DNA from: Paenibacillus taichungensis
GTDB lineage: Bacteria; Bacillota; Bacilli; Paenibacillales; Paenibacillaceae
Length of the DNA stretch: 64,000 nucleotides
Assembly (NCBI RefSeq): GCF_013359905.1
Contig: NZ_JABMCC010000118.1
Location: forward strand, 248,001 to 312,000
Direction: 5' to 3'
The notes under the pieces were generated by a model, which saw only the letters and a program-made list of their open reading frames with translations, was not told the DNA's origin and did not search any database. Every line of letters begins with the position of its first letter. Position 1 is the first letter of the stretch. The position numbers were made by a program, and so were the translations under genes. Positions 16,837 through 25,707 of this stretch are shown piece after piece.

Positions 16837-19701
16837 TTATGCCGAAAACTTTGTACTTTTCGGTACGAAGCGCCCAGGGCCCATGCGGCGACGGTTGCGA
16901 CGACCTCCCCACACACTGCCCACTCCCATAAGGAAGGTTGGAATACCTGCGGCAACGATGGAAATGGCCCATTCACGCATACCCAGGGGTACGGTTTTGA
17001 AGATAGGCTGCAACGGCTCTACATACATGACCGCCAGCATTAGCACGATAGATGAAATGACTGCAAACACCAAATATTTATTCTGCAATGGATTCCGGTG
17101 GAAAATGGAACGGGAACTACGGCAGTCAAATACATGAATGAGCTGTGCCAAAACGAGCGTAGCAAAGGCAACAGATTGAGCTTTAATGAGCTGACCTGGT
17201 TGATCTGGCGCCGCCTGTAGGGTAAGCCAGAAGGCCCCAAGTGTACAAAGCCCAATCAACACACCCCGACTGACAATTTTCCAGCCCAGTCGTCTAGCAA
17301 AAATATTTTCTTTGGAACCACGCGGCTTGTGTTCCATCAGATCTTTTTCCGGCTGATCCACACCGAGCGCCATTGCTGGCAATCCATCCGTCACCAGGTT
17401 GACCCACAGAATCTGGATCGGCACGAGTGGCAAAGGTAATCCCATCATCATCGCGAAAAACATCGTTAAAATCTCGCCAACATTGGATGCCAGCAAATAC
17501 CGGATAAACTTGCGGATGTTCTCATAAATATTACGTCCTTCTTCAATTGCAGCTACTATAGTAGAGAAATTATCGTCACTCAGAATTAACGCCGATGCTT
17601 CCTTCGTCACATCCGTGCCGGTAATTCCCATCGCAATACCGATGTCTGCTGCTTTAATGGCTGGTGCGTCGTTCACGCCATCTCCAGTCATCGCTACGAC
17701 ATGTCCTTTGCGCTGCAATGATTTTACAATCCGCAGTTTGTGCTCAGGTGATACTCGTGAGAACACGTAAATGCCCTCCACCTGTTTATCCAGTTGCTCA
17801 TCCGTCATGCCCGCCAATTGCTGGCCGCTAAGTGAAGCCCCACCTCGTGGAAGGATACCCAACTGCTGGGCGATAGCCTCTGCGGTTGTGCCATGATCAC
17901 CGGTAATCATAACGGTACGTATGCCTGCTCTGCGACAAGTCGCAATTGCATCCCGTGCCTCACGCCGCGGTGGATCAATCATGCCTGCAAGCCCGACAAA
18001 GACGAGTTGGCTCTCGGCAGCATGTTCATTCTCTACTTTTTCATCTGGCCGTACATCGCGGTAAGCCATCCCGAGAACCCGCAGTGCAGAACCCGCCATA
18101 TTCTCGTTCGCCGCCATGACTTTCTGCCGCAGCGTTCCTGTGAAAGGTACAACATTGCCTTCCCACAAAATGTAGCTGCATTGCCCAATCAGCACATCCG
18201 GTGCACCTTTAGTGTAGATCGTGCGCCCACCCTGATGATGAACCAGAACGGACATCCGCTTCCGATCAGAATCGAACGGAAATTCCTGCTCACGTGCATA
18301 TAACTCTTTGAGACCAGCTGGGGTAAGCCCCATTTTGGAGGCCAGTGTTACGAGTGCCCCTTCCGTAGGGTCGCCTTTCAGCTCCCATACCACGCTGTCT
18401 TCCTTGACCGTTTCATTAACATGATCTTTCTTTGTACTTTTCTTCGCTTCTTTCTTACTATCCTTATTTGTCTCTTTGCCTTTCTTTTTATTCCGCATCT
18501 CATCTGCAACACTCTCGATAATACTGGCATTGTTACATAGTGCGCTGATCTGAAGCATTCTCCGCAATGTCTGGTCACTCTTCAGTTCCAAGGTACGACC
18601 ATTCTCCAGCATCTGTCCTTCCGGTGCATAACCATCCCCGGTGACCTTGATGCTGCGTCCCTCCAGCCACACGTCCGTAACCGTCATCTTGTTCTGGGTC
18701 AACGTGCCCGTTTTATCCGAACAGATGACCGAGGCACAACCAAGGGTTTCGACGGAAGGAAGCTTGCGCACAATCGCTTTTCGCTTGATCATACGCTGTA
18801 CACCCAGGGCAAGCGCAATCGTTACAATCGCTGGTAAACCCTCTGGTATGGCGGCAACTGCAAGACTGACCCCTGCCAGAAACATGCCTACTGCCGGTTG
18901 TCCATGCAGAATTCCTGCAACAACAACCATGACGGTTAATCCGAGCGCCACAAAAATCAAAATTTTACCCAGCTGTTCCAGCCTGTGTTGCAGCGGTGTT
19001 TCCTGTTCCTCCGTATTCTGGATCAGGTCGGCGATTTTGCCCATCTCGGTATCCATGCCTGTCCGGATCACAACGCCCTTGGCTGTACCCCGAGTGACCA
19101 TCGTCCCCATGAATCCAATGTTCTTCTGATCTCCTAGCGGTACGTCATCCGCTGCTATGGGACGGCAATGTTTGCTTACAGGAACTGATTCACCAGTGAG
19201 CGCAGATTCCTCCACATCGAGGCTATTTGTGGACAGCCAGCGCACATCGGCAGGAATACGATCACCACTCTCCACAAGCACGATATCCCCTGGCACCAGA
19301 AGTTTGGCTGCAAGATGAGCTTCCTGACCCGACCTTAACACTTTGGCCAGTGGAGCCGACAATTGTTTCAATGCACGAAGGGAACGCTCCGCCCGGAATT
19401 CTTGTACGAATCCAAGAATGGCATTAAGGACGATGATGGCAACAATCGTTACAGCATCCAAGTATTCTCCAAGCAATCCGGACACCAGTGTGGCCCCCAT
19501 CAACACCAGAACCATGAAGTCCTTAAATTGATTAAGCAATAATGTAATTGGAGATATGCGCTTTCCTTCGCTCAGCTCATTCGAACCGGCGGCCTTCCTC
19601 TTTTCTGTTGCAGTTTCTTCGGTTAACCCTTCCTCAAGACTGACGCCAAGAGTGTTACGAAGCTCTTCAACGCTTAGTTGGTGCCACTTGGTATGTTCCA
19701 T
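16837..19701 (-). CDS. SERCA-type calcium-translocating P-type ATPase
   Basis: Membrane Ca2+ pump related to B. subtilis YloB. Visible motifs are the TGES actuator loop, the VAAIPEGLPA ion-binding helix M4, the phosphorylated Asp329 in SDKTGTLT, KGAPD in the nucleotide domain and TGDGVNDAPA in the hinge, with about ten membrane helices. An extra Lys-rich insertion at about residues 402-436 interrupts the nucleotide domain just before WELKGDPTEGA. The ATG at 19701 has GGGAGGG upstream. It is divergent from rqcH and has its own terminator. Confidence 0.92.
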   Translation of the reverse strand: MEHTKWHQLSVEELRNTLGVSLEEGLTEETATEKRKAAGSNELSEGKRISPITLLLNQFKDFMVLVLMGATLVSGLLGEYLDAVTIVAIIVLNAILGFVQEFRAERSLRALKQLSAPLAKVLRSGQEAHLAAKLLVPGDIVLVESGDRIPADVRWLSTNSLDVEESALTGESVPVSKHCRPIAADDVPLGDQKNIGFMGTMVTRGTAKGVVIRTGMDTEMGKIADLIQNTEEQETPLQHRLEQLGKILIFVALGLTVMVVVAGILHGQPAVGMFLAGVSLAVAAIPEGLPAIVTIALALGVQRMIKRKAIVRKLPSVETLGCASVICSDKTGTLTQNKMTVTDVWLEGRSIKVTGDGYAPEGQMLENGRTLELKSDQTLRRMLQISALCNNASIIESVADEMRNKKKGKETNKDSKKEAKKSTKKDHVNETVKEDSVVWELKGDPTEGALVTLASKMGLTPAGLKELYAREQEFPFDSDRKRMSVLVHHQGGRTIYTKGAPDVLIGQCSYILWEGNVVPFTGTLRQKVMAANENMAGSALRVLGMAYRDVRPDEKVENEHAAESQLVFVGLAGMIDPPRREARDAIATCRRAGIRTVMITGDHGTTAEAIAQQLGILPRGGASLSGQQLAGMTDEQLDKQVEGIYVFSRVSPEHKLRIVKSLQRKGHVVAMTGDGVNDAPAIKAADIGIAMGITGTDVTKEASALILSDDNFSTIVAAIEEGRNIYENIRKFIRYLLASNVGEILTMFFAMMMGLPLPLVPIQILWVNLVTDGLPAMALGVDQPEKDLMEHKPRGSKENIFARRLGWKIVSRGVLIGLCTLGAFWLTLQAAPDQPGQLIKAQSVAFATLVLAQLIHVFDCRSSRSIFHRNPLQNKYLVFAVISSIVLMLAVMYVEPLQPIFKTVPLGMREWAISIVAAGIPTFLMGVGSVWGGRRNRRRMGPGRFVPKSTKFSA

Positions 19702-20014
19702 GCTTCAAAATTCCCTCCCAGTCTGTATTTCCTCTGTAAAACGTCACACCTACTTCACCGGCTATGCTAATCAACAGGTTGTACGCGATGCCGGACAAAC
19801 TACCTGCTCTATATGTATTCGGACAGGACCCTAATTAGCACCCGATGGCGAATCCTTTCCCTGATGGGCAGAATAAGCTAAAATAAAGGTCTGCGGTCAT
19901 ACACGCAGTTGCAATCCGAGTTTTTGCTATGTAAACGAATACGAATCTGCAACGGGTTCTTTTTACATATCCCGGTGTTCATTTCAGTTATAGATAGAGA
20001 GGACGTTGAAAAAA
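19702..20014. other. Divergent intergenic region between the Ca2+-ATPase gene and rqcH
   Basis: 313 bp with no credible gene. It must hold both promoters, but I see no clear -35/-10 pair. Partly complementary GTTGCA and TGCAAC segments occur at about 19907 and 19950; their role is unknown. Confidence 0.4.
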
Positions 20015-21781
20015 ATGGCATTGGACGGCATCGTAACACGAGCTATCGTACATGAACTGCAAGGCTGCAAGGGCGGACGCATCAGCAAAATACATCAACC
20101 TAACGGGCATGATGTTGTACTGACCCTCCGTGCTCAGCGTGGAAATAGCAAATTGCTTATTTCGGCTAGCCCGACTTACCCGCGTGTGCATTTTACCGAA
20201 AAGACGTTTATTAACCCTACTGAAGCTCCAATGTTTTGCATGCTGCTGCGCAAACACTGTGAGGGAGCGATCATCGAGGAGATCCGTCAGATTGGCATGG
20301 AGCGGATTATTCATATTGACGTGCGTCAACGTGATGAACTGGGTGATGTTTCAGTCAAACGGATCATCATTGAACTGATGGGGCGTCACAGTAATATTGT
20401 TTTGGTCGATCCGATAACAGGAACGATTCTGGATGGAATTCATCACGTAACCCCGTCCATCAGTAGTTACCGGGTCATTATGCCTGGATTTTCGTACACC
20501 GAACCACCAGAGCAGCATAAAAGCAATCCACTGGAAGTGAGCAGCACTGAATTCCAGGATAGCTACACTGCTGCTGAAGAAGAAGCTTCTCGCTGGCTGG
20601 TAAATTCATTCAGCGGTCTTAGTCCCCTGATTGCAGGGGAGATTACCTCTCGGGTGTCTGCTATTAAAGGTGACGATCAAGCTGCAAGTGAAGGTGAGGT
20701 TCGAATCGAAGCCGATGCACTTTGGACTGCTTTTGAGTCCGTCATGGGACCAGTAAGAGATAATAGTTATACACCTGTGACCGGGCTGAACGCCAAAGGC
20801 AAAATGATTTTCTCGGCCGTTCAGCTTCAGAGCATTCAGGACGCAGAGAAAACCTATGACACGATGAGCAAGTGTATGGAGGATTATTACGGAGACAAGG
20901 CCGAGCGGGACACTGTCAAGCAAAGAGTGAGCGATCTGCTTCGTTTCCTGCAAAATGAGCGCAGCAAAAACATCAAAAAGCTCGACAACCTGAACAAGGA
21001 TCTGCTGGAAGCTGACGATGCTGATAAATTCAGATTATGGGGTGAGCTGCTGTTTGCCTCCCTGCATCAGGTTAGTAAAGGGGACAAAAGTGTGGAGCTT
21101 GTGAACTTCTATGATGAAGATCAAGCGAACATTACCATTCAGCTTGACCCATTACTTACACCGTCTGACAACGCTCAACGTTATTTCAAACGATATAACA
21201 AATACAAGAACAGTCTGGCTGTTATTCATGAGCAACTTGGAAAAACGAAAGATGAGATTGACTATCTCGACAATCTGCTGCAGCAACTGTCTATCGCATC
21301 CATGAACGACATCGAGGAAATTCGCGATGAGCTTGTGCAACAGGGTTATCTTCGTGACCGCAACAAAAAAGGCAAAAAGAAAAAGAAAAGCGACCGCCCT
21401 ACCGTGCATCAGTTTACTTCTTCAGAGGGAATTGAACTTCTCGTAGGTAAAAACAATCTGCAAAATGAGTACGTCACCAACCGTCTGGCTTCTTCCAATG
21501 ACACTTGGTTGCACACCAAAGACATCCCTGGTTCACATGTCGTCATTCGCAGCACTGACTTTGGCGAAGCAACTCTGGAGGAAGCTGCACAACTCGCGGC
21601 TTACTTCAGTCAGGCCAAAGAATCCAGCAGCGTTCCGGTGGATTACACCTTTATCCGACATGTCCGCAAACCAAGTGGCTCCAAACCAGGCTTTGTCATT
21701 TATGACCACCAGAAGACCCTGTTTGTGACGCCGAACGAAGAGCTGGTTAAAAGTTTGCCATCCACGATCAAAAATGGATAA
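20015..21781 (+). CDS. rqcH: RqcH (Rqc2/NEMF homologue, NFACT family; formerly fibronectin-binding protein)
   Basis: Binds obstructed 50S subunits and recruits tRNA-Ala to add poly-alanine tails for degradation. NFACT-N (about 1-170, ISKIHQPNGHDVV and PMFCMLLRKH), helix-hairpin-helix, long coiled coil (about 270-430), a Lys-rich linker (KKGKKKKKS) and NFACT-R with TWLHTKDIPGSHVVIR are in normal order. I start at ATG 20015; a TTG at 20006 is possible but lies too near the GAGAGG site. The conserved Asp-Arg pair of NFACT-N reads Glu96-Arg97 here. Confidence 0.93.
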   Translation: MALDGIVTRAIVHELQGCKGGRISKIHQPNGHDVVLTLRAQRGNSKLLISASPTYPRVHFTEKTFINPTEAPMFCMLLRKHCEGAIIEEIRQIGMERIIHIDVRQRDELGDVSVKRIIIELMGRHSNIVLVDPITGTILDGIHHVTPSISSYRVIMPGFSYTEPPEQHKSNPLEVSSTEFQDSYTAAEEEASRWLVNSFSGLSPLIAGEITSRVSAIKGDDQAASEGEVRIEADALWTAFESVMGPVRDNSYTPVTGLNAKGKMIFSAVQLQSIQDAEKTYDTMSKCMEDYYGDKAERDTVKQRVSDLLRFLQNERSKNIKKLDNLNKDLLEADDADKFRLWGELLFASLHQVSKGDKSVELVNFYDEDQANITIQLDPLLTPSDNAQRYFKRYNKYKNSLAVIHEQLGKTKDEIDYLDNLLQQLSIASMNDIEEIRDELVQQGYLRDRNKKGKKKKKSDRPTVHQFTSSEGIELLVGKNNLQNEYVTNRLASSNDTWLHTKDIPGSHVVIRSTDFGEATLEEAAQLAAYFSQAKESSSVPVDYTFIRHVRKPSGSKPGFVIYDHQKTLFVTPNEELVKSLPSTIKNG

Positions 21782-21811
21782 GATGTTTGCTTCAATCCTG
21801 TAAGACAACGT

Positions 21812-21849
21812 AAAATCCCCCCGAACAATAGACTGTTCGGGGGGATTTT
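21812..21849. terminator. Strong bidirectional terminator after rqcH
   Basis: A perfect 16-bp stem, AAAATCCCCCCGAACA with TGTTCGGGGGGATTTT, around a 6-base loop, with T-rich sequence on the rightward side. Confidence 0.9.
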
Positions 21850-21870
21850 CTTTGTTTCTCAAATAACCAT

Positions 21871-21999
21871 GGACTTAAACTGGTGATTGGATGTGCTTAC
21901 ATGTCCTGGATCACAGCAGCAACCAACGAGCGGGCACAGCAGTTATTTGAACGTCTTGGAGCTGCTCGCGGCACATGGGTGAATTATTCCATCACCTAG
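21871..21999 (+). pseudogene. C-terminal remnant of a GNAT acetyltransferase
   Basis: An open frame reads LVIGCAYMSWITAATNERA (to 21943) then QQLFERLGAARGTWVNYSIT and a TAG at 21997. TAATNERAQQLFERLGA is the typical GNAT alpha-4/beta-7 ending, where the acetyl-CoA-binding region ends in N-x-x-A-x-x-L-(F/Y)-x-x-x-G. Only about 40 residues remain. There is no ribosome site, and the upstream 150 residues of the family are absent because the rqcH terminator lies there. I read it as a decayed gene end. Confidence 0.6.
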
Positions 22000-22018
22000 C
22001 CTAATTATATGCAATCAA

Positions 22019-22072
22019 AAAGGACATAAAGACATGGCTAGCGACTAACACTCACCCCATCTCTATGTCCTT
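22019..22072. terminator. Possible bidirectional terminator between the GNAT remnant and the PHP gene
   Basis: AAGGACATA (22019-22027) pairs with TATGTCCTT (22064-22072) across a loop of about 36 bases with further partial pairing. It is followed by CTTTATTT rightward and by AAAA-derived T's leftward. Confidence 0.5.
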
Positions 22073-22156
22073 CTTTATTTCATATTCAATTTTAGCACGA
22101 TGACAACCGATCTCTTCTCCCCCAGTCTCATGCAACAAATGAAGAGAGTTTCCGAA

Positions 22157-23017
22157 TCAAGACTTCCCGGCTGCAGCCCGGAGTTTATCGAGTACATCAA
22201 TGGTTACCGTTTTGCTACCTAGATCCCCGTGGAATACTACCCCTTGTCTTACACCATGGTAATCTGAACCACCTGTTTGAATGAGCCCAAATTCCCGTGC
22301 CAACTCCGCATATCTGAGCTCCTCTTCTGGTCCATGATCCGAATGAACCACTTCAATACCGTCAGGTTGGGCGTCCACCAGAATACGACGAACCAATTCA
22401 TCGTCTGCGTATAAACCAGGATGAGCAATAACAGCAGCACCACCTGCATCTTTAATCCACTGACATGCATCTTCCGGTGCAACTCGGGGAACCGACACAT
22501 AGCCAGGTTGACCTTCAGCCAGATAACGATTGAACGCATCCCTCATATCAGCTGCATAACCTTTTCGTACCAACACATCGGCCATATGAGGTCTACCGAT
22601 GCTTTCATCTGGTTCCAGTGGTCGGCCAAGGCCATCAATGACCTCCTGCCAACTGATTTCAAGTCCAATCTCCTGCAGTTTGGCGATGATCAGATGATTG
22701 CGTTCTTCCCTCGCTTCTCGAAGCCCGCGCAGTCGTTCCAGAAATTTCTCATCTTCTGTATTCACATAATATCCCAGCACATGAATATCCTTGCCACCTG
22801 CTCGGGTACTGATCTCTACCCCTGCCACAACGTCAATTCCATACTCACGGCCAGCCCGCTGTGCCTCGGCTACCCCCGCTACAGTATCGTGATCCGTCAG
22901 CGCAACCGCAGACAGTCCTCTTTGTTTGGCTAGCTTTACATTCTCGGCAGGTGGCTGCATTCCGTCCGACGCTTGGCTATGCGTATGAAGATCACAACGT
23001 CCGTTAGATTGATGCAT
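22157..23017 (-). CDS. PHP domain metal-dependent phosphoesterase (YciV/RNase AM-like)
   Basis: Polymerase-and-histidinol-phosphatase fold with a trinuclear metal site. The motifs are CDLHTHSQASDG, ALTDHDTVAG, an Asp/Glu/His-rich middle, VIAHPG and the terminal GGSDYHG. The closest characterised relatives cleave 3',5'-bisphosphate nucleotides or trim RNA 5' ends; which reaction applies here is inference. The 286-aa length is normal. The ATG has AAGGAGC upstream. It is 63 bp downstream of the LysR gene in the same direction. Confidence 0.88.
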   Translation of the reverse strand: MHQSNGRCDLHTHSQASDGMQPPAENVKLAKQRGLSAVALTDHDTVAGVAEAQRAGREYGIDVVAGVEISTRAGGKDIHVLGYYVNTEDEKFLERLRGLREAREERNHLIIAKLQEIGLEISWQEVIDGLGRPLEPDESIGRPHMADVLVRKGYAADMRDAFNRYLAEGQPGYVSVPRVAPEDACQWIKDAGGAAVIAHPGLYADDELVRRILVDAQPDGIEVVHSDHGPEEELRYAELAREFGLIQTGGSDYHGVRQGVVFHGDLGSKTVTIDVLDKLRAAAGKS

Positions 23018-23080
23018 GAATAACAGCTCCTTCTTATATCAAATGATTAGCTGAACTAATTTTCACATTATATAATCCTC

Positions 23081-23998
23081 TTATTCCGCTCGTCCTTCTG
23101 ATGTTGTCTGCTCATGCTGACGTAAATAATTCAGGAAAGCTACTGCCGATAAGGGAAGTAATGAAGATTTCAGATGTATAGCATAGAATTGTCGTTTGAA
23201 CTCAAGCCCACGAATATCCACGATATGAACCAGTCCAAGAGCTAGTTCATGCTGAACCGACGACGGGGATAACATCGTGATACCCACACCCGCTTCCACG
23301 GCGGATTTCACAGCACCTGTACTGCCAAGTTCCATCACCACATTCATGTCCTGCGGATCTATATTTCTCTTCTGCAACTGATCTTCCATCACCTGACGGG
23401 TGCCTGAGCCTTTCTCCCGCAGTACAAATGCGTAGCTCAGCACATCTTCCAGCTCTACTTCACCACGATCAGCCAGTGCATGTCCTGCCGGGACAACCAG
23501 CTTCAATTCATCCTGCATGACCGGCTCTACAATCATATCCGGGTGGTGAACTGGCGCTTCAATCAGTCCAAAGTTAAGCTGATGTTTTAGGATATCGTCC
23601 ATAATTTGCGTAGTATTCATCACTTTCATAACGATCGAAATATCCGGGTATTGGCGAGCAAAAGGGCCCAGCATTCGTGGCAACACATACTCACCAATCG
23701 TCAAACTTGCCCCGAGCTGCAATCTACCTTGGAGCATCTGTGTAAACGCAGACATCGCTTCATCTGTCTGTCTGACCAACTCTACACTGCGTTTGGCGTG
23801 AGGCAGTAATGTCCGACCCGCCTCGGATAATTCTATTTTCTTGGTAGAACGATGCAGCAGCTTGGTCCCAAAATAATCCTCAAGCGATTGAATCTGCATT
23901 GTCACCGCAGGTTGTGTCATATGTAGTGCTTGCGCAGCCGCTGAAAAACTTCCCTTCTCTGCTACGGTATAAAAAATATGCAATTGATGAAAATTCAT
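23081..23998 (-). CDS. LysR family transcriptional regulator
   Basis: An N-terminal winged helix-turn-helix (MNFHQLHIFYTVAEKGSFS, AAAQALHMTQPAVTMQIQSL) is followed by a type 2 periplasmic-binding-protein-like effector domain (about 90-295). It resembles the CysL/YwfK group acting on sulfur or anion metabolism, but I cannot assign its ligand. LysR genes often regulate a divergent neighbour; here both neighbours run in the same direction, so the target may be itself, the PHP gene or elsewhere. The ATG follows GAAGAGGGG. Confidence 0.88.
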   Translation of the reverse strand: MNFHQLHIFYTVAEKGSFSAAAQALHMTQPAVTMQIQSLEDYFGTKLLHRSTKKIELSEAGRTLLPHAKRSVELVRQTDEAMSAFTQMLQGRLQLGASLTIGEYVLPRMLGPFARQYPDISIVMKVMNTTQIMDDILKHQLNFGLIEAPVHHPDMIVEPVMQDELKLVVPAGHALADRGEVELEDVLSYAFVLREKGSGTRQVMEDQLQKRNIDPQDMNVVMELGSTGAVKSAVEAGVGITMLSPSSVQHELALGLVHIVDIRGLEFKRQFYAIHLKSSLLPLSAVAFLNYLRQHEQTTSEGRAE

Positions 23999-24062
23999 AT
24001 CTTCGCCCCTCTTCTGTACGCTTTCCCCATTGTAGCCGATTTCATGAATTCCAACAAAAAAA

Positions 24063-24083
24063 GCATGCAGCTTGTCTGCATGC
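24063..24083 (-). terminator. Terminator of the 24.1-kb unknown gene
   Basis: GCATGCAG-CTTGT-CTGCATGC stem-loop followed leftward by seven T's, 46 bp after the gene's stop. Confidence 0.85.
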
Positions 24084-24129
24084 GATGTAACCTGAATCTA
24101 TCAATTCGAAAATATGGATTATTCCAAAC

Positions 24130-24567
24130 TTACTTATGCTTACGACTGTTCTTGACAAGAGTCATTCGTCTTGAATGTCTTAGCCAAGAATAATACGATT
24201 TTAAATCCCGCAGTTCAATTGTCTCGGACATTTTTCCCAGAAACGTAACAACAATCATCTTATGAAGCGGATTGCCAGCGATATCATATTCCCCTTCAAG
24301 TTCAGAAAATTCAGCAACCACGACCAGATCTTCGTCAATCAGGTAAACATCCTGCTCATTACGGTAGTATGGTGTAATACGGTCCTGCTTCAGACACTCC
24401 CACAACCATGCCGCAATATGGTCATCATCATTACGTGCCGGCTCAATACGGTCTGCATACCGCATCTTGGCATGATTGGTAATGACGATGTCGGCCACTT
24501 TTTTGTCTCCAAGAGCCACGAAAAAAGGCTCGTACGTGCTCCAACGTTGCATCACCTTATCACGCAT
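24130..24567 (-). CDS. Protein of unknown function (145 aa)
   Basis: I do not recognise this family with confidence. The sequence has a mixed alpha/beta pattern: DIVITNHAKMRYADRI near residue 30, VYLIDEDLVVVAEF in the middle, and a basic C-terminus (RHSRRMTLVKNSRKHK). The HAKMRYADR stretch weakly recalls DUF4258-type small proteins. There is no signal peptide or membrane segment. The ATG at 24567 has GGTGGAG upstream and the gene has its own terminator, so it is probably expressed alone. Confidence 0.75.
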   Translation of the reverse strand: MRDKVMQRWSTYEPFFVALGDKKVADIVITNHAKMRYADRIEPARNDDDHIAAWLWECLKQDRITPYYRNEQDVYLIDEDLVVVAEFSELEGEYDIAGNPLHKMIVVTFLGKMSETIELRDLKSYYSWLRHSRRMTLVKNSRKHK

Positions 24568-24698
24568 GGGAATCACTCTCCACCAGATAGGACTTTCTAT
24601 CTATTTGTTTACCCAATATATTACAACATAAGTCCCGCAATCTCAAGGCGTAACTTCAGTATTTTTCACAAAATCCAGTTTATGCATAATTCAATAAA

Positions 24699-24722
24699 AG
24701 AGCGGCCCCGAAGGGCCCCTCT
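24699..24722 (-). terminator. Terminator downstream of ylbG
   Basis: A GAGCGGCCC/GGGCCCCTC stem with one mismatch and a 4-base loop, followed leftward by CTTTTATTG. It lies just beyond an 18-bp perfect inverted repeat. Confidence 0.75.
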
Positions 24723-24730
24723 GGTTAATC

Positions 24731-24776
24731 GTTTGGAAATGTACAGTGGCAACAAGTTCACTGTACATTTCCAAAC
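24731..24776. repeat. Perfect 18-bp inverted repeat after ylbG
   Basis: GTTTGGAAATGTACAGTG (24731-24748) and its exact complement CACTGTACATTTCCAAAC (24759-24776) flank a 10-base loop. It has no T-run of its own and starts 7 bp after the ylbG stop. A separate terminator follows. Confidence 0.9.
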
Positions 24777-24783
24777 CATTTTG

Positions 24784-25047
24784 TTATATACCGTAAAAAC
24801 TCGTTTTGTCCATCGTTTTGCTAGCATACTCTGTTTTGATCTCATTCCGGTAGGAACGTTCGACCTTGCGCACATAGGAAAGTCTGTTCACATTTTTCAT
24901 CGTATCTTCAGCCCGCTCTGCATTAACATACATGACAACATAATGCATACGGCGGGAGATGTAATGAACGGTACCATATTTTTCGAGATTACGAGCCGCT
25001 TTCAAATCACTGACCCAAATAATGAATCCTGTCCTTTCCGCAAACAT
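24784..25047 (-). CDS. ylbG: YlbG family protein (DUF2129)
   Basis: Small conserved Bacillales protein of unknown function. The pattern ERTGFIIWVSDLKAARNLEKYG, HYISRRMHYVVMYVN and VRKVERSYRNEIKTEY matches B. subtilis YlbG. The start may be ATG 25047 or the adjacent ATG 25050; a GGCGGGG site favours 25047. It is 81 bp after ylbF in the same direction. The ylbF-ylbG pair is conserved in Bacillus, which suggests a shared function, not yet known. Confidence 0.88.
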   Translation of the reverse strand: MFAERTGFIIWVSDLKAARNLEKYGTVHYISRRMHYVVMYVNAERAEDTMKNVNRLSYVRKVERSYRNEIKTEYASKTMDKTSFYGI

Positions 25048-25128
25048 CATTTTCCCCGCCTTTCTATAATGGAGACCGGAGCCTCCGAAAGGTCCGGTCT
25101 GTCATGAATTTATTTTCTGATCAAACTC

Positions 25129-25566
25129 TTAGCTACAACCACACTTGCCTCCGCTACCGCAGCCGCCCTTCGGATTCGGATCATTGCTCGGTACTTTAAT
25201 GGTCGTTGACACGGCGAATGCAATCGTCTCCGACATCTGGAACAACATATCGTCCAATGCCTTCTCCGCCTGTTTGAAGCGGGCTACTGCCTCGAAATGT
25301 TCCAATTCAAGCTCTAAAGCCTGAACCTGATCTTTTGCGGCGTGATAGTCCGGGTGAAAATGCCCAAAACGCTGGGTTTCTTCGAATAGTTCCTTTTTGG
25401 CGTCCAGCTTGCGTATTCCCGCCTGAATTTCAGGGTTCGTCTCCACTTGCTGCTTCCAATATAAATAATCCGATACTTCGGCTGATTGGTTAATCATGTC
25501 GCCCAGTTCATATGCGCCCGTTAACACTTGGGCCATATCGACCGTGTTCATTTCCGCTACGCTCAT
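25129..25566 (-). CDS. ricF: RicF (YlbF), Y-complex subunit
   Basis: With RicA (YmcA) and RicT (YaaT) it forms an iron-sulfur complex that directs RNase Y mRNA processing and supports sporulation, competence and biofilm formation. YlbF-family features are a helical body with ELFEETQRFGHFHPDY and a conserved AFAVSTTIKVP ending. A Gly/Cys tail (GGCGSGGKCGCS) places Cys136, Cys142 and Cys144 at the C-terminus, consistent with cluster ligation. I start at ATG 25566, nine bases after AGG; ATG 25575 abuts that site. ricA and ricT are not in this window. Confidence 0.88.
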   Translation of the reverse strand: MSVAEMNTVDMAQVLTGAYELGDMINQSAEVSDYLYWKQQVETNPEIQAGIRKLDAKKELFEETQRFGHFHPDYHAAKDQVQALELELEHFEAVARFKQAEKALDDMLFQMSETIAFAVSTTIKVPSNDPNPKGGCGSGGKCGCS

Positions 25567-25707
25567 GAAATTCATCCTATCTATATATAAAGTTCTACTT
25601 AACGTAGACTACTTCATCATATCATATCCCCGAAAAGTTAAGAAGAGTTTTTCCTGCAAATAGAAATAAAGGGAACAGGCGATCTGCTTTGGCAAAGTCG
25701 ATCAAGT

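Noticed and set aside
24262..25107. 281-codon plus-strand frame across the ylbG region
   Set aside because: Covers two genes and two hairpins on the other strand; composition is not protein-like.
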